DNA of 64,000 nucleotides from Cytidiella melzeri. Taxonomy: Eukaryota; Basidiomycota; Agaricomycetes; Polyporales; Irpicaceae. A model generated the notes under the pieces. It searched no databases. It saw only the letters and a program-made list of their open reading frames with translations, and was not told the origin of the DNA. Below are positions 24,420 to 36,815 of the stretch, piece by piece. The translations under genes were made by a program, and so were the position numbers. Positions within the stretch are counted from its first letter, which is position 1. Every line of letters begins with the position of its first letter. Location: contig JABYQR010000036.1 in NCBI GenBank assembly GCA_022592445.1, forward strand, positions 62,001 through 126,000. Reading direction: 5' to 3'.

Positions 24420-27202
24420 GAGCGTGAGGGTGCAGACGAGGTAGACGAATCTGGCGTGGTTGAGCGAGACACAATAACGACACTGTACATAGATACAACG
24501 TACCGTTATGGATTGAGCCAGACATCGTTGATGCGGCGGAGTGGGAGCGTCGAAGGGCGTGGAACTCGGCCGCTGATATCACACGCCGCGGTCGTGTTTC
24601 CATAAAGGAGGCGAGTATAGATTCGACAGAGATGTTGGCAGAGCGAGCTGCACCGTCGTCACGAGCCGCACTGGTAGAACTGCTGGAAGAGATGAGGGTG
24701 GTGTGTGAGCCAAGCGACGCATCTGAGAGATTGGCATGAGAGGAGGGAAGGGTTGGAGGGATGTTCTCTTTCGACTTGGCAGCCTTGGATTGCGCGGTTG
24801 TCTCCCAAAGGGGACACTTCTTGCTTCGCACTGCGGTAAGCCGTTAATAGGAGCGTAGAACAGAGGACACTTGGGACTTACGCGTATGACCTGGCTGCCT
24901 GCAGGCACTGCAGGTCATCGGCCGTTTTGCCTTCGGCGCTGACGTCGTGTCCGAGCTGGGGGGGCGGGGGCCTTGTAGCTCGGCTGTGGTGAATGCAGGT
25001 GGTCGAGCGGGGGGGTATACCTGCTGAATCAAATCCATAATGTCGCCGCTGTACACTTCCACCCCAGCCCACTTTGTCTCACGTACGAGGTCTTCGGTAC
25101 TGTTGATCTTGCCGTGGTGAGCGCAGTCGACAATTCGCGCAAGCATGCTGTCGGGCATAACAACCCCTGGGCCAAAGTCAGCGAGAGCTCCCCGCCCATA
25201 TTTCTCAATCGTCTTCAACGTTCTCCACTGGTGTAGGCAGTGCTTCAGTTCCATATCGGCCGGCGCCGTCGTGTATGCCTTGAGTCGAGAACGTTTGAGG
25301 TCGCCAGGTAAACGGTCGATAGTGGTGGGAGGATGGAGAGCGTCGATCAGCGCTTTGGCGCCGTGCAAGTCGCAGCATAATCTTGGCGTCTTGATGGCAC
25401 ACCGTGAACACCCTTGTTCGCTCGTCGTGTCGCAGAGCAGATGGTCAGACTCTGACGCTTTCTCAGCTTGGATGGATATGTTGTCAGGTACAAGTCACTT
25501 ACCACTTTTACCGCCGCCAAAATAAACCGTGATAGGCTTTCTGCGACAGTTGATCTCCTTGCGCACGTCGGCGTTGATCAAGTCGTCCATGGCGTCCTCG
25601 AGCTCAAGGTGGGTACCAGTCCTCTTTCTACCAACGTGGGTGGTTGTCTTTGGTTTGACCTGGTTGTAGCGAGCGCGCAGGACTTCATTGGTACCAATAT
25701 TGTCCGCTGAACCCTCGTGTACCGCAACCACTACACTTGGACCGTCGCGCTCATCATCGGCTCCCTCCTCCTGTTGATCTTCGTCCATCGCCTGGTCGTC
25801 GCCATCGACATCGTCTTGAAGAGCTGGAGCAGCCGCTATAGGATTGGGAGACTGTGAGGATGCGGTATTGACCGCGAGATTTGGCGTGAGCACCTTTCCC
25901 TTATTGCCCTTCTTACTCTTGGCCTGCCTTCTTGCCTCCGCTTTAGCTCTCTCGTCATCAAAGTGTTTCGCCTCCACGTAAAACACCGCCACGGCCTCTG
26001 TACCTGGGCCTCGTGCACCGCGCCCAAACCTTTGCCACAGCGCGCACATCGTACATCTTGCTCTCCACTGTACTACGAGACAGAAATCCGGTATGTCGAC
26101 TCCCTGTCAGCGAGCCAAGAATTAGCATATGATAATGTTTGTATGACTAGAATAATTACCATGCCGAACGAATCCGTCGCGCATATGCCCCATAGATGTC
26201 CCCCTTTCAGTTTCTCGACCGCATCCCTCTTAAATGTCTCTGACATTTCCGAGTGGAACCAAACTATCTTATCGACATGTATTGCTGGAAGACGACTCCG
26301 CAGCATCTTCCCCGCGCCGACAGCTTCTGCAACACTGTCGAAAAAAATGATGAATTTAGGAGGTGGATGGTGTGGATCAGAGGGGAGGACGAATGCGAGA
26401 TCGAGGTAGCTGGTGAGCGGGTACTGGATTTTGCGTACCGCCAGGTGCACATTCGGTCGATCTGTAGGTCGAGATATGCGAACCAATTTGTCAGACTGGA
26501 AATGTAATGTTTTAATCACATCTTCCTTCACAATATGAGGAAGGGTAGCAGACGCGGCAGCAACGGGTATATCTCTCAATACCACATGTCTCAGCTGCTC
26601 CAGAGACTTGTACTCCGGCCGAAACGAGCCCCATACGCTAATGCAATGCGCCTCGTCAAAAACAACGCTAATGATGCGCTCGACAAACCCGGACTTCTTC
26701 AACAACTTCTCAAACCCTCCGCCACATTTCATCAGCTGCTCGGGGCTGACTATCACCACCCGGTACGCCCCATCCTCGATAGCCTCAATGAATTGATTAG
26801 ATCCAAAGCTAGAATATAGTAAGACATTAAACAACTCACCTGAAAATTCGCAGCTGTTGCGGTTTCAGTGTTGATCGCAATGGCCTTGATCCCCGCCTTT
26901 GCCAACTGGGTGACATTCTGCTCACCTAGGACATTCAGAGCGGTGACAACAATTTGAAGGCCATGTGGGCGGAACAGAAGAGGGAGCCAGAAAGCCAGAG
27001 TCTTCCCAACTCCAGTGCCGACTTCGAATAGCACATCCTTCCGGCTAAGCAACGCCTGAGCAAACAGACACTGCAGTCGACATGCTCTCAGTCCGAAAGC
27101 TGCTTGACATGACGAGCGGATTTCTTCAATAGATGGCACTTGCTGCTGTGTACGAGTCGTAGGTAGCCCAGATTGACCAGACAATTCGGACCGCTGTTCC
27201 AT
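24382..27202 (-). CDS. RecQ-like superfamily-2 DNA helicase with zinc-knuckle tail
   Basis: Exons 27202-26840, 26783-26160, 26103-25503, 25466-24882 and 24830-24382 join in frame to 873 residues. Helicase motifs are complete: GTGVGKT (I), DEAH (II), SAT (III), FFDSV (IV region), ATDSFGMGVDIPD (V) and QRFGRGARG (VI), the RecQ-like layout. The C-terminal part has an acidic linker, a Cys-rich block (CDTTSEQGCSRC and CC), and a zinc knuckle CSACRQPGH followed by a distant Cys reached through the last intron. The start chosen is the ATG at 27202. An alternative ATG at 27336, in the terminal repeat, could add about 23 residues if GTTCGT is used as a donor. It faces the DUF6589 gene and probably serves transposition by unwinding or repair. 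Confidence 0.88.
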
Positions 27203-27259
27203 GTCGTGGATGAATATCAGAAGTCGAATAATTTTGTTATTGTCAGACGTCACAACTAC

Positions 27260-27516
27260 TCACGAACGCTGGTTATTTTTTGAGCGTCTGCGAGTTTACT
27301 TGAAAGTCCGCATGTGCCGGCCGTGGCGCCAATCATTGTTTACAGTTGTTATATGCCAGTCGTCGGAGGGAGGGAAGTAGAATTAAGGTTGGGAGAATAA
27401 GCACGTGTTAAATTGATGGATCTCCTAAAATGGTACTACAAAAAACACAACCAAATACCCTCGAGACCCAGCATATCTTCTACTCTCCCGACCGACGGCG
27501 ACTGGGTAGGAGTCTG
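27260..27516 (-). repeat. Right terminal inverted repeat of the 6.1-kb element (257 bp)
   Basis: Begins CAGACTCCTACCCAGTCGCC when read inward and pairs with 21378-21631. It carries an ATG at 27336 and 25 codons matching those of DUF6589 exon 1 with one change (Arg to Cys at codon 9). A GTGAGT follows immediately. Confidence 0.92.
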
Positions 27517-27844
27517 CGGTTGGCCTATAGGGTCGCCAATGTTGCGGCATGGCGGAATGGAGACAGTTTCAGCTCCATCACAGCAGTGGGCGACCCGTTC
27601 GATCGAGCGACGAATCTCAGGCTCGGTACGACCCCCGATGTGTCGGCAATTGTGACGGAGATTGGGAATACGGCATGTATACCACACGAACCTGACTGGA
27701 ATGTGTTTCGAGCCAGTTGATCGCGGATGCATGGAGATAGCTCGTACTTTGGACTAGCTATAGTTCAAAAAGGTTGTCATATATGAACCTGCACTGCAGA
27801 TCCTTCGAGACCAACACCCACACTCTTCTCTCTGCCTCTTCAAC

Positions 27845-29723
<1,879 letters not shown>

Positions 29724-29943
29724 TGGCTGTGTGGCAGCTGTAATCACCGCAATGCAGACGGGTAACAACAGTTTGTGATGGACATAGATTACATGTGGTT
29801 CGGGAGTATCCAACCTTCGTAGGAAGGTAGCGAAAGCTGTTGATGTGGGTATCCAAGGCATCTAAATGTTTGAGGCCGGGTATGAGGCATGCCGTGCGAT
29901 AATATCTACTGAAAATACTGTGCACATCTGTTCGAGGTGGTAT

Positions 29944-32900
29944 TCATCGCCTCAACGTCTGCCCCAGCTGTAAATTGTATCTGTTAGCTCAGTATATTAT
30001 AAGCAGCAACGAAACTCACGTTCTTTCGCTGTTGGCCGAGCCAGCTCGAAGGCTCTGGTTGAGCAGTCTGCGGCTGCTTCCCCAGTTGGTTTCGAGCTAT
30101 CGACATTCCATATCCGTGGATGATGCTCAGCATCAACGCTTGTTCCCTTTGGTACCGTTTCGTCATCTCGGACATAAGGCGCTGAAACAAACATCAGACT
30201 CAATGTGCGACGCTGAAAAAACAACAGCAGACCTCTTTACGTGCGATCTCGTCTTCAAGGATCTTGATTTGAGAACGGAAGCTTCCCTCCGCTTCTTCAA
30301 AGCTAGCCTACAACACAATCAGATATATAGCTCGAACGGTAAACTGTTGACTCACCGGCAAGCCGTCTTTCTTCGCTTGTTCCTCCTTGAAGAGCTTGTC
30401 TTGTTGCTTGATGAACTGTGGTTTAAGAACCAGTGAGTGTACGTAAGAAGTATGCGACCTGTCGAACGTACGGCGCGTGCCTTGATAAGCTTCTCTTGAG
30501 CAGTCTTGAATTGCTCTTGAAGATGCACGTTGTCCTCGTGCATCTTGAGCAGACGAGCTTTGATATCCTCTGGGATATCTTTGCCCGACAACGACGCCCG
30601 CAAGTCACTGCACGTTTAAAAATCGTCAGAGTGACTCGTACAGTGAATCATAATCTCCGTACCCGATATCTCGCTCTCGTTGCAACATGCGATCTCTTTG
30701 ATCGAGGCCTTCGCTCTGCAAATTGACCTTCTCGAACAGCAGCGCATTTATTTGCTCCAATTGCATTTGGTTTTTGTCTGAGAGATCTCGTATTTGATCA
30801 TGTAATCGTTGAACCTCCGTCTCTAGACCTGCTTTGTCCTCGTTCACGGACTCCCGTAGGGTGGCAAGAATTTCAAGCTGATCTTTATTTACTAGGTTGA
30901 CTATGACAGAGAAGGTCAGCGTCATAAAAGAATGTTCAAAATGATCGAAGACGTACGATCAGACTTTGCGATGGTGAGTTCCTTGCTTTGAGTCTGAAAT
31001 TTGACATCCAACTCCGCAAACTCCTTACGGAGAGTGTCGAGCTGCTCCACGGTTTCATTGAGCCTCTGACGCAGGGCAATCGCAGCCTCGGGCCTGTCGT
31101 TGCGGGCTCTCAGAATCAGCATTGATAGAACTAGCTATAACGGCTTACCCATCACCTAATGCCTTCCCGCTTCGAATCTCTTCAAGATCATTCTGAAGCA
31201 CAAGCTTTTCCCTGTGTGCAGCGAGGTAATCAGCCTCGTAGCGAGCCTTCATGCGAGTCGCATCATCGAGGAGGTTCTCGAGAACGAGAACACGACTAGC
31301 GTCCACCTCCTTTTTCTGGATCGCCTCAAGTTCTCGCTGCAGCTTCTTGACTTGAAGCTTCAGATCTGTCATAGTGGTACCACTCAGTGCGGCATCCAAC
31401 TCCTCTCCGAGGCCCTGCCCTTCGCCGTCATGAAGTGTCGGCGATCGCGCGTCCAGCAGTTCACCCTCAGTGAGCTCGTCTGTGCTAGATCCACTTTGCT
31501 CATGAGCAACTGAGGATAGACGAGCCTGTGAGCGCGGATGTGGTCGCTGCGAAGACAGCTCAAGCTCGCGCACACGCTCTTGATAGAGCTCAAGCGTTTC
31601 TGAGTCTCTAGCACGTTCTTCCGAAGAAATCTTCAGCTTGTTCTTGGTCTGGTCCAATTCAAACCTCAAAGTGTCGATCTCTTTGCTGCGAGATGACGAC
31701 TTTGTCTCGAGATCGGCAATCTGGTTCTTGTATGATTCCATAAGTGGTTTGAATGCTGCAACTTTCCGATATTCTTCTTCCAACGATGCATTCTTGTCTA
31801 CCAGTTCCGCGTTTTGCTTTTCTAAGCCCTGGTCTCCGCTCAGATACGTCTGTCTTGCGCACAATGAGCATAATCTTACCCGAACGTGCTGTCTCAAATC
31901 TGCACCCTCTTGCAGCTTCTTCTTGTACTTCTCCATGACATTCTCTGTTTTTTGCAGTTTGTCAGCCGCATGGCGATACCTAGTGACGGGTGAGCTTCGA
32001 CGAGCCAATAGTGAATGCTAGTACGCACTCGTCCAGCTGGTCTTTCAGTCGTGCTGCTTCGTCCGCTACATGCTGCAGCTCATCTACTTTCCGTGTGAGG
32101 TCGCTGACTGTATTTGCCTGCTTGTCCAAGTCTGACTCAGCTACCGCGAGATTGTCTTCACTTTTCTGGCTAACATTCTCCACATACTTGAGTTTATTGG
32201 CATTCTTGCATGCGCATGGAAACTCACAGCTCGCTTCGTAGGCGTTCAACCTCAGCACGTAACAGGGTATCGCCGCGACTATCGATTCGACGATTATCCA
32301 CATCTCTCTGCGCTTCTCGTAGCCGTGCTGCTGTATCCTCTTTCTCAGAAACAACGTCGTCGAAGTTCGTTTGCAACGTGCGGTGCTCTGCCAGAAGGGC
32401 TTGATATACTTGCTCAAGCGTTTCCTTTTCCGCAATGATTTTGCTTCGTTCCGACTGCATTTGGTAGTAGTGGTCGTCTCTGATAAATGAGATCCCTCGC
32501 GTCAGTTGTCCGTCATGAAGGGCGACATTGCTCACTCTGTCAGATTTTGCTGAGCATCAGCCTCTCCAGCTGTCTTAACTTTGGCCATGATCTACAGCGT
32601 CGTCATCACTTTTGGTCGACTGCACACGCATGTTTACTCACTTGTTCGATTGCCTTCATGAGAGAATGCTGCTCTGTTTCCTCCAATCTTTGTATCCTTT
32701 CGATGATATCCTTGTTCTTCTCGCACTGAACCGCAATGGCAATAGTCAATCGACACATTATCAGTGTTGCTGGAACGCTCTGGTCTTTCGCAATAGCTTG
32801 CAAGTCTGGAACTTCAAGCGCACGGGCAGGCTGATGAAGTACTTCAGAAAGATATTGAGTCATGAGCCGGTACAGTCGTTTCAAGCAGTTGAATCTGAGA

Positions 32901-33158
32901 ACCCAGTTCTCCGAGAGCTGCACGGGCGAACGAGTCGGTTGCCGGAAGTATTCTCCATCACTGAAGGTGCCGTAGCAGCATGTCAGCGCTGCCCAAGACG
33001 TTTCGCCATCCGAGCGAGGACACTCACACGACAGATAATACATCAAAGAGTGCAGCTCCGTCGCATAAGTCGTTTACAGTTGTCACCGGCCGTGGAAGGT
33101 CGAAGGTTGCCAGGAAGGATATGAACGCGTTCAGCTCCTTCCGCTGTGCCTCCGACAT
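29944..33158 (-). CDS. Hook-family dynein-cargo adaptor protein
   Basis: A multi-exon gene starting MSEAQRKELNAFISFLATFD (ATG at 33158) and ending GQTLRR with TGA at 29944. The N-terminal ~160 residues form the calponin-like Hook domain (DLCDGAALFDVL, ENWVLRFNCLKRLY, CEKNKDIIERIQRLEETEQHS). The rest is a long coiled coil (for example LEKQNAELVDKNASLEEEY, LVLQNDLEEIRS, ETEVQRLHDQIRDLSDKNQM) followed by a short C-terminal cargo-binding region. Hook proteins link early endosomes and other cargo to dynein-dynactin along microtubules. I estimate 850-900 residues with about a dozen introns. The 3' 1.25 kb is duplicated at 16529-17780. The gene is convergent with ALDH B. Confidence 0.87.
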
Positions 33159-33512
33159 GTTTGCACGCCCTGCAAGCTTGGCGTAACCTACTAGATGCAG
33201 CTGTTACTGCGCCTGGGTGTGGCTGCTCAAGTCTGAGAGAGGAGAATGGTGAACGAGAGGAAAGAAGGACTACAGATCCCGCAGTGAAGAACGCATCTCC
33301 GTCCCGGACGGCCCACCCTGGCCGGTGACAACTCGAGTCGTGAGTGAGTCGTGCAAACTCTCTCTGCTCAGTCGCGACCACCAACTCGACTCACCGGTCA
33401 GACAGAGATCCTGAGGCACGAAGGTTGAACGCCCGTCTACTCTGCCTCGGGGAGACTACTCACCGGCACGACACGCAGGCAGAGGTCACTCACCGCTCAA
33501 ACGAGCCTCGCA
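33159..33512. promoter_or_regulatory. Divergent promoter region between Hook and RNA cyclase genes
   Basis: 354 bp separating two start codons that point away from each other. It contains repeated CTCACCG/ACTCACCGG motifs (near 33396, 33457, 33488) and no TATA box that I can place. A shared bidirectional promoter is likely from the arrangement alone. Confidence 0.5.
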
Positions 33513-34796
33513 ATGTTCGCGGCCGCGGCGGGTCATTTGCTCATCGACGCTAGCGTTTTGTCAGGCGGAGGGCAAGCTGTGCGCAACGCTGTAGCTCTTT
33601 CAGCTCTCATGTCCAAGCCCGTCAGTTTCGTGAACCTGCGCAAGAGGAGAAAGAACAGCGGACTTACGCACCAGATTATTGCGGGTGACTCTCAGGTTCT
33701 TTCGCCAGTTACTACACAGACTTGCACTTACATTTGGTGCGGCAGATACAAATCTTGTTAGGGATATATGCTCTGCAACGACGACAGACTGTCGTCTCCG
33801 CTCTTTCAGAATGGACTTTGCTCCACAGTCTATCCGGACACCAGGGCGATATCTCTGTGACTCCGGTTCAGTGACTTCAACATCACTGAATTTGCAAGCA
33901 GCTTTGCCATGTCTAACATTCTCTCAATCATCGGACTCGTCCTCAAAACTCTTCTTGATTGGACGGACAAATGGCCGTCGGGCCCCACATGTTGACTACA
34001 CTGAACATGTCCTCTTCCCCTTTCTTCGGAGACGTTTCGGACTAGACCACAAGTTGGACATTGTCAGAAGAGGCTATCAGGACCAAGGGGGCGGCATTGT
34101 CAATGTCGACGTCGGGCGTACCCATGGTCCTCTTCCGGCAGTGGACCTCTTGAAACGAGGCGCTGTGACGTCTATCAAAGGCAGAGCCTACGTCTGCGGG
34201 GACGATGCTCAGCTTGCGAATCGGATCCGTTCTGCTGCAACTTCTGCACTGATCATGTCAGACATCAATCCTGAGATCATTGACATTACCTCTGCGTTCG
34301 AACGTATACCAGCTGGATCGCCCGCCGAAAAAGCCTCAGGCCTTGTTTTATGGGCTGAAACGGAGAATGGATGCATATTGGGATCTTCCTCCGTAGGATT
34401 ACAAGTAGCAAATCCTCGCGTTATTGGCCGAGACGCTGCAAGAACGCTGCTACGGAATCTCAGGCACGAAGGCTGTGTGGACGAATATCTGCAGGTGAGC
34501 TTCGACCTGACTTGCTCTCCGGTAATATGCAGAGACGCGTTTACCAGGATCAAATGATCGTCTTCCTCGCCCTGGCTGGTGGCCGATCTCGAATACGCAC
34601 TGGTCCGTTGACTGACCATACCAGGTGCGCAGACTGATGCTACTCCCTGCAATGGGGGTTGTCTGACCTTTGGATGCACAGGACAGCGATGTGGATTGCA
34701 GAGCAACTGTCGGGCGCAAAGTTCACTGTGACGGCGGATAGCTTGAGTACGACGTCTCTGACGATCAGCTGCGAAGGAATAGGATACACTGCATGA
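33513..34796 (+). CDS. RTC1/rtcA-like: RNA 3'-terminal phosphate cyclase
   Basis: Exons 33513-33684, 33746-34494, 34548-34624 and 34682-34796 give 370 residues, the usual family length. Conserved blocks: LLIDASVLSGGGQAVRNAVALSAL near the N-terminus, a basic RKRRKNSGLTHQ, HVDYTEHVLFPFLRRRFGLD, GGGIVNVDV, and near the C-terminus DQMIVFLALAGG and GPLTDHTRTAMWIAEQL. The His in DHTRTA aligns with the nucleotidylated active-site His of RtcA enzymes, which the nucleolar Rcl1 branch lacks, so catalysis is likely. It converts RNA 3'-phosphates to 2',3'-cyclic phosphates with ATP, acting in RNA processing or repair. Confidence 0.92.
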
Positions 34797-34976
34797 TCTG
34801 TAGTCTCGTAGTTGTTGAGAAACCTTTTGTCGAGAGCTACCGGACTGCCCGCTGACGATGGGCGTCTAATTTAGTCATCAGTGTGTGATGAGAGCAGACG
34901 TTGGGCGGCCGGAGACGGTTTCGGAGAACGCTGCCACAGTCTTCACACCTTTCCTCAACACCCTCATCTGCTCGCC

Positions 34977-36450
34977 ATGGGCCTCTTCAGGAGAAACCGC
35001 GCAGGAACAAGCAGCGAAGACGGTGCAGATAGTCAACCAAAGAAAGAGAAGGGGAGCTGGAGAAAACCAGCAAGTACGTCTACACCACTGGCACTTCTCG
35101 CTGATACTCACCGTGGGCACCCATTTTTGTAGATACCGCTTTCAAGCAGCAGCGACTCAAGGCATGGCAGCCTATTCTCACCCCGAAGACCGTGCTGCCA
35201 GCCCTTCTCCTCATTGGCCTCGCATTTGCGCCCATAGGCGGCCTCTTGATCTGGGGCAGCGGGCTGGTGAGTGGTCTCTTCACACAGCAACGCTTGCCTA
35301 CTGATCATACGACTTAGGTGACGGAAATCACTTTGGACTACACCAATTGTGAAGATCAATCACCGCAGACCTCGAATACAAGCGACGCCTTCACGAACCT
35401 CTCCAGTTACAACTACCGCCTTCGAGCGGGGCGAACCGCGAACCCGTCACCACCGCAGTACATGTTTGTGGATCGCTCGAGTGACAGCTCGGTGGCTGTC
35501 TCGCAGCAGCGTCAATGTGTCCTCCGATTCGAGGTTCCTTACGACCTTGAACCTACTGTCCTGCTCTACTACAAGATGACAAACTTCTTCCAGAATCATC
35601 GGCGCTATGTCAAGAGCGTCGACCCCAATCAGCTCAAAGGCGACTATGTTAGCCCCAGCTCGCTTAATAGTGGTGACTGCAAGCCTATCACCACCATCAA
35701 CAACAAAGCAGTATACCCGTGCGGTCTAATTGCGAACTCTGTCTTCAATGGTGGGTATCAGCACGGTGTCCAGCTCACCAACAGTCAAGACACTGATACT
35801 TATGGGCGCCCTCAGATTCTTACAGCGAACTCACAGTTACAAGCTCTCCAGGCAATACATACCAATGGTCTGAGACGGGCATTGCCTGGCCTGGAGAGGC
35901 GAACAAATACACCGCGTCGCCAACGCAATACAACATCGATGACATCGTTCCTCCTCCCAACTGGGCGCTGCGCTTCCCGAATGGTTACACCAACAGCACG
36001 CCGCCTCCCAATCTGAAGGAAGATGAGCACTTCCAGAACTGGATGCGTACCGCTGGCCTGCCGACCTTCAGCAAGCTGTGGGGCCGCAATGACGATCAGA
36101 CACTCTTGGCAGGAACATACCAGATTGTCATTGATCTCAGTACGTTTATTCTCAACTTACCCCAGCGCGTTTTTTTGAACATTTGTGACATCGTAGATTA
36201 TCCTGTCAAGTCCTATCACGGAACGAAGTCTATCGTGATTTCCACCGTGTCGTGGATAGGAGGCAAGAATCCTTTTTTGGGATGGGCGTATGTTGCAACA
36301 GCAGCCCTCTTCGTCCTTCTTGCTATTGCTGGTGCAGTACGACACCTCGTCAGGCCAAGGTATGTTCCCCTACTTTTGTTCTCTGCACTCGTCTCACCCA
36401 CCATCAGGAAACTCGGCGACATGTCTCTTCTGAGCTGGAACCGCTCCTGA
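34977..36450 (+). CDS. CDC50/Lem3-family flippase regulatory subunit
   Basis: Starts [15 protein letters not shown] with ATG at 34977. After a short cytosolic tail rich in Lys come [17 protein letters not shown] and the first membrane segment ([20 protein letters not shown]). A long exoplasmic domain follows, with [38 protein letters not shown] and [13 protein letters not shown], then the second membrane segment ([18 protein letters not shown]) and a short tail ending LLSWNRS. This is the two-pass CDC50 architecture: the beta subunit of P4-ATPases that flips aminophospholipids and directs ER exit. About five introns; one around 35735-35850 is not uniquely placed. It is convergent with the MFS gene. 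Confidence 0.92.
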
Positions 36451-36815
36451 GCGCGGTGCGATAGATAGATTCGAGGATTGTGGACTCATTATTGTATCCT
36501 ATGGTATCATTGGCTTGTTATATACTTGCTCCGGTTCCTCCGTATGGTTGCCGTATCTATCGGAGGGCTGGTAACTTGGTTGTATTATTAGGTTACGTGG
36601 TTTCCCAGCACTCGCATCGCGGCATAAATTGGACGTATGGAGGACAGCAACCGCCTTCGCTCTTGATGCTGTCAAGCCGCTGTACATTGCATACCAAATA
36701 GCCCGTGTTATTAATGCTTCCATGTTACTGTACACGCATCTCGTCGATTGCTATTCCATATTCCAGATAAACTTGCGACGAGCACCCAAAATGAAAAATC
36801 ATCACTGCTTCGGTA
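36451..36815. other. Convergent intergenic spacer
   Basis: 3' flanks of the CDC50 and MFS genes. No independent coding signal. Confidence 0.5.

Larger units (their letters stand above)
21378..27516. mobile_element. 6.1-kb DUF6589 + RecQ-helicase transposon with long terminal inverted repeats
   Basis: 6139 bp bounded by inverted repeats of about 255 bp starting CAGACTCCTACCC, and flanked by a 9-bp duplication CGGTTGGCC (21369-21377 and 27517-27525). The unoccupied site is preserved in copy 1 at 14102-14110, so the ends are exact. It encodes two convergent genes whose stops overlap by 38 bp (24382-24419): a DUF6589 protein from the left end and a RecQ-like helicase from the right end. Both reconstruct in frame through all their introns. 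Intact genes, precise ends, a target duplication and a recent insertion suggest an autonomous, recently active element. I know of no transposase assignment for DUF6589, so the mechanism is open. Confidence 0.93.

Noticed and set aside
26030..26110. Apparent frameshift in helicase motif VI
   Set aside because: On re-reading, the sequence TGTGCGCGCTGTGG keeps the frame (RCTMCALWQRFGRG), and all five exons join in phase.
26784..26839. A 31-nt intron followed by a frame error in the helicase
   Set aside because: Using the later acceptor (ATTGAG before GCTATCGAGG) gives a normal 56-nt intron and a perfect in-phase join, matching relatives that read NFQ then YRVVIVSPE.
21378..27516. Starship or Helitron identity for the 6.1-kb element
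   Set aside because: No tyrosine recombinase (DUF3435) as in Starships and no Rep/HUH motif or hairpin end as in Helitrons; it has long TIRs and a 9-bp target duplication instead.
33679..33745. A frameshift in the RNA cyclase gene
   Set aside because: A 61-nt GT-AG intron (33685-33745) restores the frame as HQIIA followed by DTNLVRDIC, the conserved sequence.
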